Shown here piece after piece: positions 35,349-44,099 of a stretch of DNA of 64,000 nt (positions within the stretch are counted from its first letter, which is position 1; each line of letters opens with the position of its first letter). A program made the translations under genes and the position numbers. Below the pieces are notes generated by a model. It saw only the letters and a list, made by a program, of their open reading frames with translations, searched no databases and was not told the DNA's origin. The stretch covers positions 62,001 through 126,000 of the forward strand of contig JAJTFA010000001.1 of NCBI GenBank assembly GCA_021299635.1, written 5' to 3'. Source of the DNA: Sphingobacteriales bacterium (GTDB lineage Bacteria; Bacteroidota; Bacteroidia; UKL13-3).

Positions 35349-36260
35349 ATGGCACTATACATAAATCACACCGGCAAACTCAAGGAGGTAAAAGAAAAGC
35401 CCTTCAAATTGGAAAAAGACATACAGAAAGTGTTTGAAGCCAATCTGTATGATATTATGGGGTTGGAATTGGTGAAGAGTGAGTTTACCATCAAAAACAA
35501 GCGTATAGATACGTTGGCTTATGATACACAGGCTTCCGCCTTCATTATTATTGAGTACAAGCGGGACAAGAATATCAGTGTGGTGGATCAGGGTTTTACC
35601 TACCTGAGTCTGATGCTGGAAAACAAAGCTGATTTTATTGTAGAGTATAACGAAAGTCTGAAACGCAACCTGAAACGGGAGGATGTAGATTGGAGCCAAA
35701 CAAGGGTTGCATTTGTATCTACCAATTTTACCGACAACCAGGTGCAGGCAACAAACTTCAAAGACATTGCCATTGAATTATGGGAGGTAAAACAGTTTGA
35801 GAATGATACCATCATGATCAATCCTGTCAAGAAATCAAATGCAGCCGAAAGTATCAAGCCATTAACCCAGAATAAGGAAGCACTTAAAAAGGTAACCGAA
35901 GAAATTAAGGTGTACACAGAGGAAGAACATCTGACGAAAACCACCGAAGCCATTGCCGAATTGTATGAGAAATTCAGGCAGGGAATATTGCAGTTGGCTG
36001 ATGAAATTGAGATCAAGCCCAAGAAGATGGAAATTGGTTTCAGAAAAGACAGTAAAGTGTTTGCAGATATATGTATCCTGAAAAACTCCCTGAAAATATG
36101 GGTTAACTTAAAGAAGGGAAAATTAGATGACCCCAAGCAGCTGGCAGAAGATGTATCAGAAAAAGGGCATTGGGGCAATGGCGATTATCAAATTCAGGTG
36201 GATACAGATAAAGACCTGGAGTATATCATGAGCTTGATTAAACAATCTATAAAACAATAA
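35349..36260 (+). CDS. PD-(D/E)XK nuclease-like protein with C-terminal DUF5655-like domain
   Basis: 303 residues. The N-terminal half has a nuclease-like core: KRIDTLAYD (Asp about 54) and FIIIEYKRDKN (E-x-K about 69-71), the spacing of the D...ExK catalytic motif. The C-terminal part (about 200-300, KKMEIGFRKDSKVFADICI to NLKKGKLDDPKQLAEDVS) resembles DUF5655. Such proteins are often found beside type I R-M genes in Bacteroidota and may be accessory nucleases. It lies 15 bp upstream of the Argonaute gene, making it a possible effector for that non-catalytic protein. Activity is inferred. Confidence 0.75.
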   Translation: MALYINHTGKLKEVKEKPFKLEKDIQKVFEANLYDIMGLELVKSEFTIKNKRIDTLAYDTQASAFIIIEYKRDKNISVVDQGFTYLSLMLENKADFIVEYNESLKRNLKREDVDWSQTRVAFVSTNFTDNQVQATNFKDIAIELWEVKQFENDTIMINPVKKSNAAESIKPLTQNKEALKKVTEEIKVYTEEEHLTKTTEAIAELYEKFRQGILQLADEIEIKPKKMEIGFRKDSKVFADICILKNSLKIWVNLKKGKLDDPKQLAEDVSEKGHWGNGDYQIQVDTDKDLEYIMSLIKQSIKQ

Positions 36261-36275
36261 TGAAAACGGTCGAAT

Positions 36276-38336
36276 ATGCAAGAACAAAACCTATTCTTCA
36301 ACATTCTCACTTTTCACTGGCCAAAGCAGCCGGTTACTTTTTATTTTCACGAAGAAGAACAGGATAAGTTTCCACGTATTCACAGGTCATTATTCCCGAA
36401 ACAAATAGCCGACATTTTCCCGCAGGTAGCTGCAAATCCGGCCAAAGAGTTTATATCATGTGCCTTCACAGGTGAAACCGAGGGCTTCACACCGTTGGAT
36501 ATAGATTTCAAAACGGACAATCCTGACCTCATCAAGCGTTTTTACAACAAGCAGATTGGTTACTACTTCCGTAAAGTCAGGGAGAAGATTGTAAAGGTCG
36601 GTTTCATCAAAGAGAATCAAATTTGGTTGCCAGTACCCAAGGAATCAAATGCACAATACAGCGTGTATGATAAATATACCCTCAAGGTCCAGCTTTGCAC
36701 TGTATCAGGTTTTCCTGAGATTCACCTGTCTTATGATGGCAAGTCAAGAGTGAGCAAAAAAAGCATTGCCGTACTGATACAAGACATTGCCCCCGAAAAC
36801 TTTAATTGGGTACTGTATGAGAACCAGCTTTGGAAGTATGAAACGCTGGACAAGAAAGAAGATATTGATTACAATAAGGCTTACCCTGTTTTAGGGAGGA
36901 GATTAAAAACTGCTATGGGCTTTCCTGCGGAAGCCCCGCCACGTCACAACAGGTACACCGAATATCTCAGGAACATCGAAAAATTCTATAAGGACTATTT
37001 AGACACCGATTCGTTCCGGGAGTTTATACCACTGCACACCACAGGATTATTGCCCGTAAACACTACAAGGTTAAACTACACTTCTCCCGATAGCAACAAG
37101 TTGGCATTTGGCACGGGTCAGGATATTGTGCCGTTTAACGGAGTGAAAACCTATGGTCCATTCAAAAAAGCCCCATACAATAAGGTGCATTTGTTTTTTA
37201 TCGTCCATCGTGATGATATAGAAACGGCCAAAAGATTGAAAACCTATTTCCAGTCAGGGCTGAAATTCTTCAAAGGCTTATTCGATTTCTCCAAAGTGCT
37301 GTTTCACACCAGTGAAGGATTCAGCATAGCCTTTACTGACAAAGAGAATCCCGTAGAGGAGATTGAACAGAAGTTATCTCAGCGTACCATCGACCCCGAT
37401 GTGAAATACATTGCCATTTACATTACCCCATACAACAAGTACGAAGCCGACCTGCAGAAGAGAGAAATTTATTACAAAGTGAAAGAACTGTTACTGAAGC
37501 GAAGAATTACTTCTCAATGCATAGAGGCAAATAAGGTAATGGAGCAAGGCGAAAACTATGTGTACAGCTTGCCAAACATTGCTGTCGCAATATTGGCAAA
37601 GTTAGACGGCATTCCGTGGCGTTTGAATACGCCAATCAGGAATGAATTGATTGTAGGCGTAGGAGCTTTTAAACACATAGCAACAGATGTACAATACATT
37701 GGCTCAGCCTTCAGTTTCAACAACACAGGCGGATTCAATCGGTTTGAGTACTTCATGAAGCATGAAGTGGATGTATTGGCCGGTTCTATTTCCAGGGCCA
37801 TCAGAGATTATGCAACAGTCAACAACAGCCCCGACAGGCTAATCATTCATTTCTACAAAACCATGAATGAGAAGGAGCTTGAACCCATTGAAAAGGCTTT
37901 GGCTGATTTAGGGCTGGATATACCGGTTTTTGTAGTCACCATCAACAAAACAGAATCCGAAGACATCGTTTTATTTGACCGTGGTTGGGCTGATTTAATG
38001 CCCATGAGTGGCACGTATGTGCATATAGGAGAGAACAGGTATTTGCTTTGCAACAATACCCGTTACTCAGCCGCTGGCTTCAATAAGAATGATGGCTTCC
38101 CCTTCCCGATCAAATTAAAAATTGACTGCACCGACAAAACACAATTAACAGAAACCAAAGTGGTAAAAGAACTCATAGACCAGGTATATCAATTCAGCCG
38201 CATGTACTGGAAATCAGTGCGGCAGCAAAACCTTCCGGTAACCATCAAATACCCCGAAATGGTGGCCCAGATAGCCCCCCATTTTGATGGCGATGAAATA
38301 CCACAGTACGGCAAGGATAATCTTTGGTTTTTGTAA
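36276..38336 (+). CDS. Prokaryotic Argonaute-like protein with degraded PIWI active site
   Basis: 686 residues. The C-terminal half looks like MID-PIWI: YKVKELLLKRRITSQCI (about 400-416) resembles the MID 5'-guide pocket, and NIAVAILAKLDGIPWRL (434-450) is a classic PIWI segment. The catalytic tetrad is not preserved: ELIVGVGAF (457-465) has Gly463 where active Argonautes have the first Asp, and RLIIHFYKT (521-529) lacks the next Asp. The N-terminal half (about 1-300) may hold an N domain and a reduced or absent PAZ. It should bind guide and target but not cut. Neighbours are the DUF5655 nuclease-like gene (15 bp upstream) and the GHKL ATPase gene (27 bp downstream), which are potential effectors. 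Confidence 0.8.
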   Translation: MQEQNLFFNILTFHWPKQPVTFYFHEEEQDKFPRIHRSLFPKQIADIFPQVAANPAKEFISCAFTGETEGFTPLDIDFKTDNPDLIKRFYNKQIGYYFRKVREKIVKVGFIKENQIWLPVPKESNAQYSVYDKYTLKVQLCTVSGFPEIHLSYDGKSRVSKKSIAVLIQDIAPENFNWVLYENQLWKYETLDKKEDIDYNKAYPVLGRRLKTAMGFPAEAPPRHNRYTEYLRNIEKFYKDYLDTDSFREFIPLHTTGLLPVNTTRLNYTSPDSNKLAFGTGQDIVPFNGVKTYGPFKKAPYNKVHLFFIVHRDDIETAKRLKTYFQSGLKFFKGLFDFSKVLFHTSEGFSIAFTDKENPVEEIEQKLSQRTIDPDVKYIAIYITPYNKYEADLQKREIYYKVKELLLKRRITSQCIEANKVMEQGENYVYSLPNIAVAILAKLDGIPWRLNTPIRNELIVGVGAFKHIATDVQYIGSAFSFNNTGGFNRFEYFMKHEVDVLAGSISRAIRDYATVNNSPDRLIIHFYKTMNEKELEPIEKALADLGLDIPVFVVTINKTESEDIVLFDRGWADLMPMSGTYVHIGENRYLLCNNTRYSAAGFNKNDGFPFPIKLKIDCTDKTQLTETKVVKELIDQVYQFSRMYWKSVRQQNLPVTIKYPEMVAQIAPHFDGDEIPQYGKDNLWFL

Positions 38337-38363
38337 TTAGTAAAATCTAAAGCTGAATTTGAA

Positions 38364-41300
38364 ATGAATGCTAAGCAGAGAATAGAAGCCTTCTTAAAGG
38401 AAAACAATATAAAGGGCAACCGATTTATAGGTCGCTGCATATTAACAGAAAGGGGTAATCTCATCCTTGGCGATATAATATCCAAAGATGGTCACGTACA
38501 ACTTCTTAAAGCAAATGGTGATAGAATTACCATTAATGCAACTAATTCCACATTTGAGTTTTTAGAAGGTAAGTTTTACGAGTTCAGCGTTTATATACCT
38601 GCACCTAATGCCAATGGAAAAAGTATTGTGGTGCTTGATCTTCAATTTAACTTACCATCAGAGTCTGACATCAATTCAAAGGATATTATTATAAAAGCAA
38701 AAAGGGAGTCACAAAGCAAGCTTTCTCTTGCGGATTTTTTATTGAGAAGCAATTTGTCAAATAATCGCTTTTATGGCAGATGTGTTCAGTCAGAAAGTGG
38801 GCAAAAAATGCTAAATGATATAATATCAAAAAATGAGGGTAATTTATTGTTGCGGGATGATGGAGATAGGTTATCAATTTACATTAGCAATATAGATTTC
38901 GATTTTGAAGCTGACCGATATTACGAGTTCTCAATAAGAGTATTTCATAAGGGAGTTAATAGGGACGAGATTATTTCAATAGAAATGAACGAAAATCCCC
39001 CCGTTAAGTTAGATATTAATCCATACAAAGAAATAACCCGGTTAAGATATGAAAGGTTAGATAATCCAGAAGCAAATCGAATGATTGCACATTTGATGCG
39101 TGAAATCGGGAAGGGCCTCTATTCGTCAAAACAACGAATGATATTTGAATTACTTCAAAATGCTGATGATACTCCTGCAGGTGATATAGTAAGTTTTCAT
39201 ATAGATGCATATAACGATTATTTTTTAGTGATGCATAACGGAGTTCCGTTTAATCAGGATGATGTTGAGGCAATTACAAGTGCAGCAGAAAGTACAAAGC
39301 GGAACGACAAAAAGAAGACAGGCTATAAAGGGATTGGCTTTAAATCTGTATTTACGGATAGTGAAGAAGTAATTATTAAATCTGGAGGTTTTCTTTTCAC
39401 TTTTAAAAGGAATCATACCGCTTACAATAATTTTGACACATTCTACTTTGGCAAGAAACGGTATCAGGAATATCCTGCTTTGTTAGAAGAAGACAAATTG
39501 AAATATGCAAAGCAGCGTAGAACCTTTAATGGTAATACTGACATACCCTGGCAGTTAATACCAATATGGTTAGAGGAACTGCCACGTGAACTCAACGAAT
39601 CAAGACTTGCAAAGTATAATAACAATGTTGGGTTTGCCATTAAGTTTGGAAGAGAGAAAGTTCAGGATTACTTGGAAGCGGTTAACTACTTTGTGGAAAA
39701 ACCTCATTTCATGCTTTTCCTCAGGCATGTAAATCTCTTCAAATCTTTTAAGAATGCGGTTACTGTTCGTAAGTCAGGCGAAGAAATTGTGACAATTGAA
39801 AAGATTACACTCAATGGCGAAAATCTTAAATTAATTTATTACAAGCATTTAATTGATGATATTCCTGTAAACGACAATGCCCTTTCAGAAGAAGGAATCG
39901 CCATTTACAAAAAGGAAAAAGTGAATGAATATGGGGAAGTATCACACTACTTCAGTTCGGATGAAGAAGGTAAACAGGTAATTGAATCTATACCTCCGAA
40001 ATTAGCTGCATTTGAAATGACATCAATTTCTTTCGCTGCTCCCATTATAAATGGAAATATTTCATGTGAACCGGCATATCTAACGGGCAAAGCTTTTTCA
40101 AGTTTCTATACTTACCTTCCCATGAAGGAAACACGGATTCAGCTGCCGTTCTTAGTCAATGCTGACTTTGTGCCATCCTCAAACAGAGAAGAACTTCAAG
40201 GGGATAATCAATGGAATGAGTATGTTATTTCTAAAATTGCATTTATCCATATTCGCTTTCTTCGTCAAATAGCAAATCAATCAATCGAATCTGGTCGTTT
40301 TGAGCCTGAGTACCTTTCCCTGCTTTTGAGTAAATTGTTGGAAGATGATTCCTCTATACAATTACTCATTGGGAAGTATAATGACGTATATGCTCAGTCT
40401 TTACAGGTTGTCCCCTTTGTAATATCAGATAAAGAAACCCTAATTACAATTTCGGAGGTAATTCTTGATGTTACTGGCATCTCTGATGTACTCGGAAGCA
40501 ATTTATTTTATCAGATTGCCGCAACGGAAAAGCATCTTCCCCATACTTCAATCAATGCAAAATATTTGAATTATGCTTATCTGCAAATTGATAAATATTC
40601 GTCCATCAATCTTATTGCTGATTTATGTGAAGAAGACAATTTGGAAGTACTAAAGCAGGAGTTATTAGCTTTAGAAAGCAAAAGGTATTTAAGCTTTGTA
40701 AAGTGGTTAAATGAATTTTGCCAACTGTATGTTGAGGATTCCGAATGGGTATTATCCTTCCCTTTTATTGTAGTTGATGATATATGTTTATCATTCAATG
40801 ACATACTCACAGTGGACGATATTTTTATCCGTTCTTATCGTACCAGACCGATTGAAAATTTATTAGCTAAGTTGGGTTTTAAGTTATCATCTTTTTACGT
40901 TGATGACTACAAATATTTGTTCGAGAAAAGTTGGCATATAGACTCTTATTTACACAAGGATATTAAGTTGTACGAACGATTAGCATCAAATGCTAACCTT
41001 TCACTACTTAGTCCAACAGAAAAGGCAAGTCTCATCTCATTTATTGAATCTTTAAAAGGCATTGGAGAAGTTAAGTTTGCCAATACCTTACCTCTATTCA
41101 ATACCCAGGCTGAACAAGTTGGTTTAAAGCCTCTTGCAAGTCTTATTACCAATAAGTGTGAAGGGCTTCCGAAATGGCTATTGAAATTTGTAATAAATGA
41201 GGAGGAAGAAAATGCATTATCTCAGGAATTTAGAAATTACCTGATTGATGAATCTAATATTCTTGAACTGCTTTTTTGTAATTCAGTATTGTTTGAAGAA

Positions 41301-44096
41301 ATAACCAATGGTTTGAGTTCAACTGATATTGAATCATTTTATGACTATGTTCTCAAACTTCATAGCGTACTTCCGGCAGATAAAGAACTTTCATACACAG
41401 GAATACCTTGGTTGTACGTACCTGCTTTACAGTTATTCCAATTGCCATCAGCTGTATATTGTCCGGATAGCTTATTGAAGTTGACAACGGAAAAATATCA
41501 GGCCATTTGCCCTGTAATTGAAGGCTTAACAAACGAATACACGGCTCATTCCATCTCTTTACCCCTTATTGAGAAGTTTTCTTTAGGATGTAAGAAAGGG
41601 CCAATTGCAAAGCTCATTGCAAAATCATCGAAACATTCTATCGAACAGTCAAATGATTTTCTTGATTGGGCTTCCACAAACGGAGATAATTCTCTTTTGG
41701 AGTTACTACAATTTCAAAAAGATGATGCTGAAATAGCGTTTAATCATGTTGCCAGCTGTAAGACGTATTATACAAGTGACACCGAATTAATTTCTTTAAT
41801 AGAAGTTAGCCCAATTGGTAAAAGAACCCTTTACTTATTGCCATCTGAACTTTACGATAATACCAGGTCAAAGATAGGTTTAATAGAAGGTGAACAGTTA
41901 ATCAACCACTTACTTGAAATTGGCTTCGCCACATTGTCATTTGTGAAGCATGTTCGAAAAGTTAAGAATGAAGAAACAGGCAGGCTTTTTGTTCAAAAGT
42001 TAGGAAGTATTGATTTATCTTCTGAAATAGTCTACAATAAGGAGAGTTTTGAACATTTACTATTTGAATTGATTATTGATTTGGGGAAAGAAGATGATAA
42101 GTATTTTGATTCGTTAATCTCTAAAATCACAATTGATGGGCATGGTCTTTCAAAGAAAAATATTTCAGATGAAGTTGTGTTTCGTTTTGCTGCTACGGAT
42201 ACAATAGCTGAGAGGCGTTATGTTTTGAAGTTATCTGAAATTCTACCTTCTTACAAGGATGAAACCGCTGCATTAACAAAGGTTATTGGAAACTTTGTCG
42301 ACATAAAAAATACCGGGTCGTTAAGAAAGGTTTTTAAAACATCTCAGAAGAGAACAGAGGATATTTTCAATGAGCTTCATTCAATACAGCTCGATTGTTT
42401 ATCGCCTCAACAAGTAATGTTCTTGTTATTGTACCAGGAAGACAAGCCAAAATTGGATTTCAAAAAGGGTAAGCCTGATTTCAGTGATTATTATTTTGAA
42501 ACGAATAGGACTGAATACGAAACGCAGTGTATGGATTTTATTTCGTTGCTATTTGCTCATAAGTACCCCTACTTTAAAGGGCGGTTTCATTTTAAAGATC
42601 TGACATTTCAAAATACAATCTTGGATAGTAATTATGCTATAGAAAAAGAGTTGGCTCCTGCATGGCTTCAGAAATGGATGAACGATGAGGAAAAGGAATC
42701 GAAGTTGTCATTTCTAAATCTCTTAGGTTTAAATAAAGCCGATAGTCCTATTATGTTGCTCCGTAAAGGGCTTGCTGAAAGAAATAGAGAAATTTTTCAA
42801 AAGGGCTTGGTGAATTTGGATAATCCCATTTTGTTGGGTAATACAATGCAATGGTTGCTAAGATTACAGACTGAAAAGGAGACTAAGTACGATAAAATAT
42901 TCCTCAAAGATTTATATGCTAAACTTGAAGAAAAGAAGCTGCTGGGTATAGATGTTCCTTTGGCAGTGATGGTTGATTTAAATCCTGAATTTTATAAATT
43001 GGTAGTTAAGACTGAGGATAGCATTTTCCATACTTTGAATGCTGGTTGGGGGGATTATTCGGCAGAGATATTTGCCTCAATTATTGAATCGGGCGGTCAT
43101 ATTATTGATGATGTATTGCCCGAGAGCCTACACAAGTTTGTGAAATCAACTAATGAGAAAACTCTTATTGCAACGGATGGTGAAAAGATATTAGGAAATA
43201 GCACCCTCTTTTCAGAGCCGTATTATACGAAATGGCAGCATAGTGCTCAGTATCCTATTTACATCTATAATGGTGAATTATTGCCTAATAAGCTAACGTA
43301 TAGCAAAATATTCACAAAGTGCATTTTTCAAGGCAAGGTTTCCGTTGTGAGTAATACATACTACGTCACATCTGATACAGCAGATGAACTGCCTTATCCG
43401 TTGAAAGGGATTCTTCCAAATGATATTTATACTGATCTAATTAGAGTAAAGGATGAGTATCAGAATAAAAAACACAAGGAACAATATGAAGTAAGTTATT
43501 CAGATGAAGAAGCGAATGCACTCAAACGATTATTTGGTGATGAAATACCTCGTGGTTTTCATAAAGACCTGAATCTTGCTTCTCTGATTAAAGGCTTAAT
43601 TTATTTGTCTAATAGCGGATATGATGTTTCGGAAGCTGAGGAGAAATTGAAGAATACACACGAATATTCACAATTATATCCGGTTTATAAGGCAGGTGTT
43701 GATAGAGAAATTGTTAATGCCCTTAAAATTAAATGCAGGTCAGCTAAGTCTGGTTTGCTATACCTCCGTGCATCAAGTTGGCAGGAATTGGAGAACTCAA
43801 ATACCTATTTGTATATACTTACAGGCAATGATAATACTGATTGCCGATTCTGTACTACCAGAGAAGAGGTCATACGAGATTCTAAAGCTGATTACAGGGT
43901 TTTAAGAATCGAGGCAGGGAATGGGGTATCAGATATTGATGATATTATTGAAGGCAAGTTTGATCCTGAAAATCTTTGGTTGATTATTCGTATGTCAGAC
44001 AAAAAGGAGTATAAAGCAATTTTCGAGAAAATCAGAAACAGTGAATCCAGTGATACAATCTGGAATGTAAATATTGGTAACGAATCTGAAGATTAA
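38364..44096 (+). CDS. Giant sacsin-like GHKL ATPase (1910 residues)
   Basis: Two copies of a small N-terminal domain (about 17-79 and 132-194; both contain NRF.GRC, DIISK, GDR and YYEFS/FYEFS) precede an HSP90-like ATPase. Its N-box is FELLQNADD (261-269), its G1 region is HNGVPF (291-296) and its glycine loop is GYKGIGFKSVF (320-330). The remaining 1500 residues are helical and charged with no domain I can name. The ATPase start matches sacsin and related proteins in R-M-type conflict systems. Only 3 bp separate it from the SF1 helicase gene, and 27 bp from the Argonaute gene upstream. It is probably an ATP-driven clamp or scaffold, but its role is unknown. Confidence 0.8.
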   Translation: MNAKQRIEAFLKENNIKGNRFIGRCILTERGNLILGDIISKDGHVQLLKANGDRITINATNSTFEFLEGKFYEFSVYIPAPNANGKSIVVLDLQFNLPSESDINSKDIIIKAKRESQSKLSLADFLLRSNLSNNRFYGRCVQSESGQKMLNDIISKNEGNLLLRDDGDRLSIYISNIDFDFEADRYYEFSIRVFHKGVNRDEIISIEMNENPPVKLDINPYKEITRLRYERLDNPEANRMIAHLMREIGKGLYSSKQRMIFELLQNADDTPAGDIVSFHIDAYNDYFLVMHNGVPFNQDDVEAITSAAESTKRNDKKKTGYKGIGFKSVFTDSEEVIIKSGGFLFTFKRNHTAYNNFDTFYFGKKRYQEYPALLEEDKLKYAKQRRTFNGNTDIPWQLIPIWLEELPRELNESRLAKYNNNVGFAIKFGREKVQDYLEAVNYFVEKPHFMLFLRHVNLFKSFKNAVTVRKSGEEIVTIEKITLNGENLKLIYYKHLIDDIPVNDNALSEEGIAIYKKEKVNEYGEVSHYFSSDEEGKQVIESIPPKLAAFEMTSISFAAPIINGNISCEPAYLTGKAFSSFYTYLPMKETRIQLPFLVNADFVPSSNREELQGDNQWNEYVISKIAFIHIRFLRQIANQSIESGRFEPEYLSLLLSKLLEDDSSIQLLIGKYNDVYAQSLQVVPFVISDKETLITISEVILDVTGISDVLGSNLFYQIAATEKHLPHTSINAKYLNYAYLQIDKYSSINLIADLCEEDNLEVLKQELLALESKRYLSFVKWLNEFCQLYVEDSEWVLSFPFIVVDDICLSFNDILTVDDIFIRSYRTRPIENLLAKLGFKLSSFYVDDYKYLFEKSWHIDSYLHKDIKLYERLASNANLSLLSPTEKASLISFIESLKGIGEVKFANTLPLFNTQAEQVGLKPLASLITNKCEGLPKWLLKFVINEEEENALSQEFRNYLIDESNILELLFCNSVLFEEITNGLSSTDIESFYDYVLKLHSVLPADKELSYTGIPWLYVPALQLFQLPSAVYCPDSLLKLTTEKYQAICPVIEGLTNEYTAHSISLPLIEKFSLGCKKGPIAKLIAKSSKHSIEQSNDFLDWASTNGDNSLLELLQFQKDDAEIAFNHVASCKTYYTSDTELISLIEVSPIGKRTLYLLPSELYDNTRSKIGLIEGEQLINHLLEIGFATLSFVKHVRKVKNEETGRLFVQKLGSIDLSSEIVYNKESFEHLLFELIIDLGKEDDKYFDSLISKITIDGHGLSKKNISDEVVFRFAATDTIAERRYVLKLSEILPSYKDETAALTKVIGNFVDIKNTGSLRKVFKTSQKRTEDIFNELHSIQLDCLSPQQVMFLLLYQEDKPKLDFKKGKPDFSDYYFETNRTEYETQCMDFISLLFAHKYPYFKGRFHFKDLTFQNTILDSNYAIEKELAPAWLQKWMNDEEKESKLSFLNLLGLNKADSPIMLLRKGLAERNREIFQKGLVNLDNPILLGNTMQWLLRLQTEKETKYDKIFLKDLYAKLEEKKLLGIDVPLAVMVDLNPEFYKLVVKTEDSIFHTLNAGWGDYSAEIFASIIESGGHIIDDVLPESLHKFVKSTNEKTLIATDGEKILGNSTLFSEPYYTKWQHSAQYPIYIYNGELLPNKLTYSKIFTKCIFQGKVSVVSNTYYVTSDTADELPYPLKGILPNDIYTDLIRVKDEYQNKKHKEQYEVSYSDEEANALKRLFGDEIPRGFHKDLNLASLIKGLIYLSNSGYDVSEAEEKLKNTHEYSQLYPVYKAGVDREIVNALKIKCRSAKSGLLYLRASSWQELENSNTYLYILTGNDNTDCRFCTTREEVIRDSKADYRVLRIEAGNGVSDIDDIIEGKFDPENLWLIIRMSDKKEYKAIFEKIRNSESSDTIWNVNIGNESED

Positions 44097-44099
44097 TAA

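Noticed and set aside
36276-38336. DdmE or PIWI-RE assignment for the Argonaute
   Set aside because: No DdmD-type SF2 helicase-nuclease or DinG-type partner is nearby; the helicase here is SF1. A phylogeny is needed before using either name.
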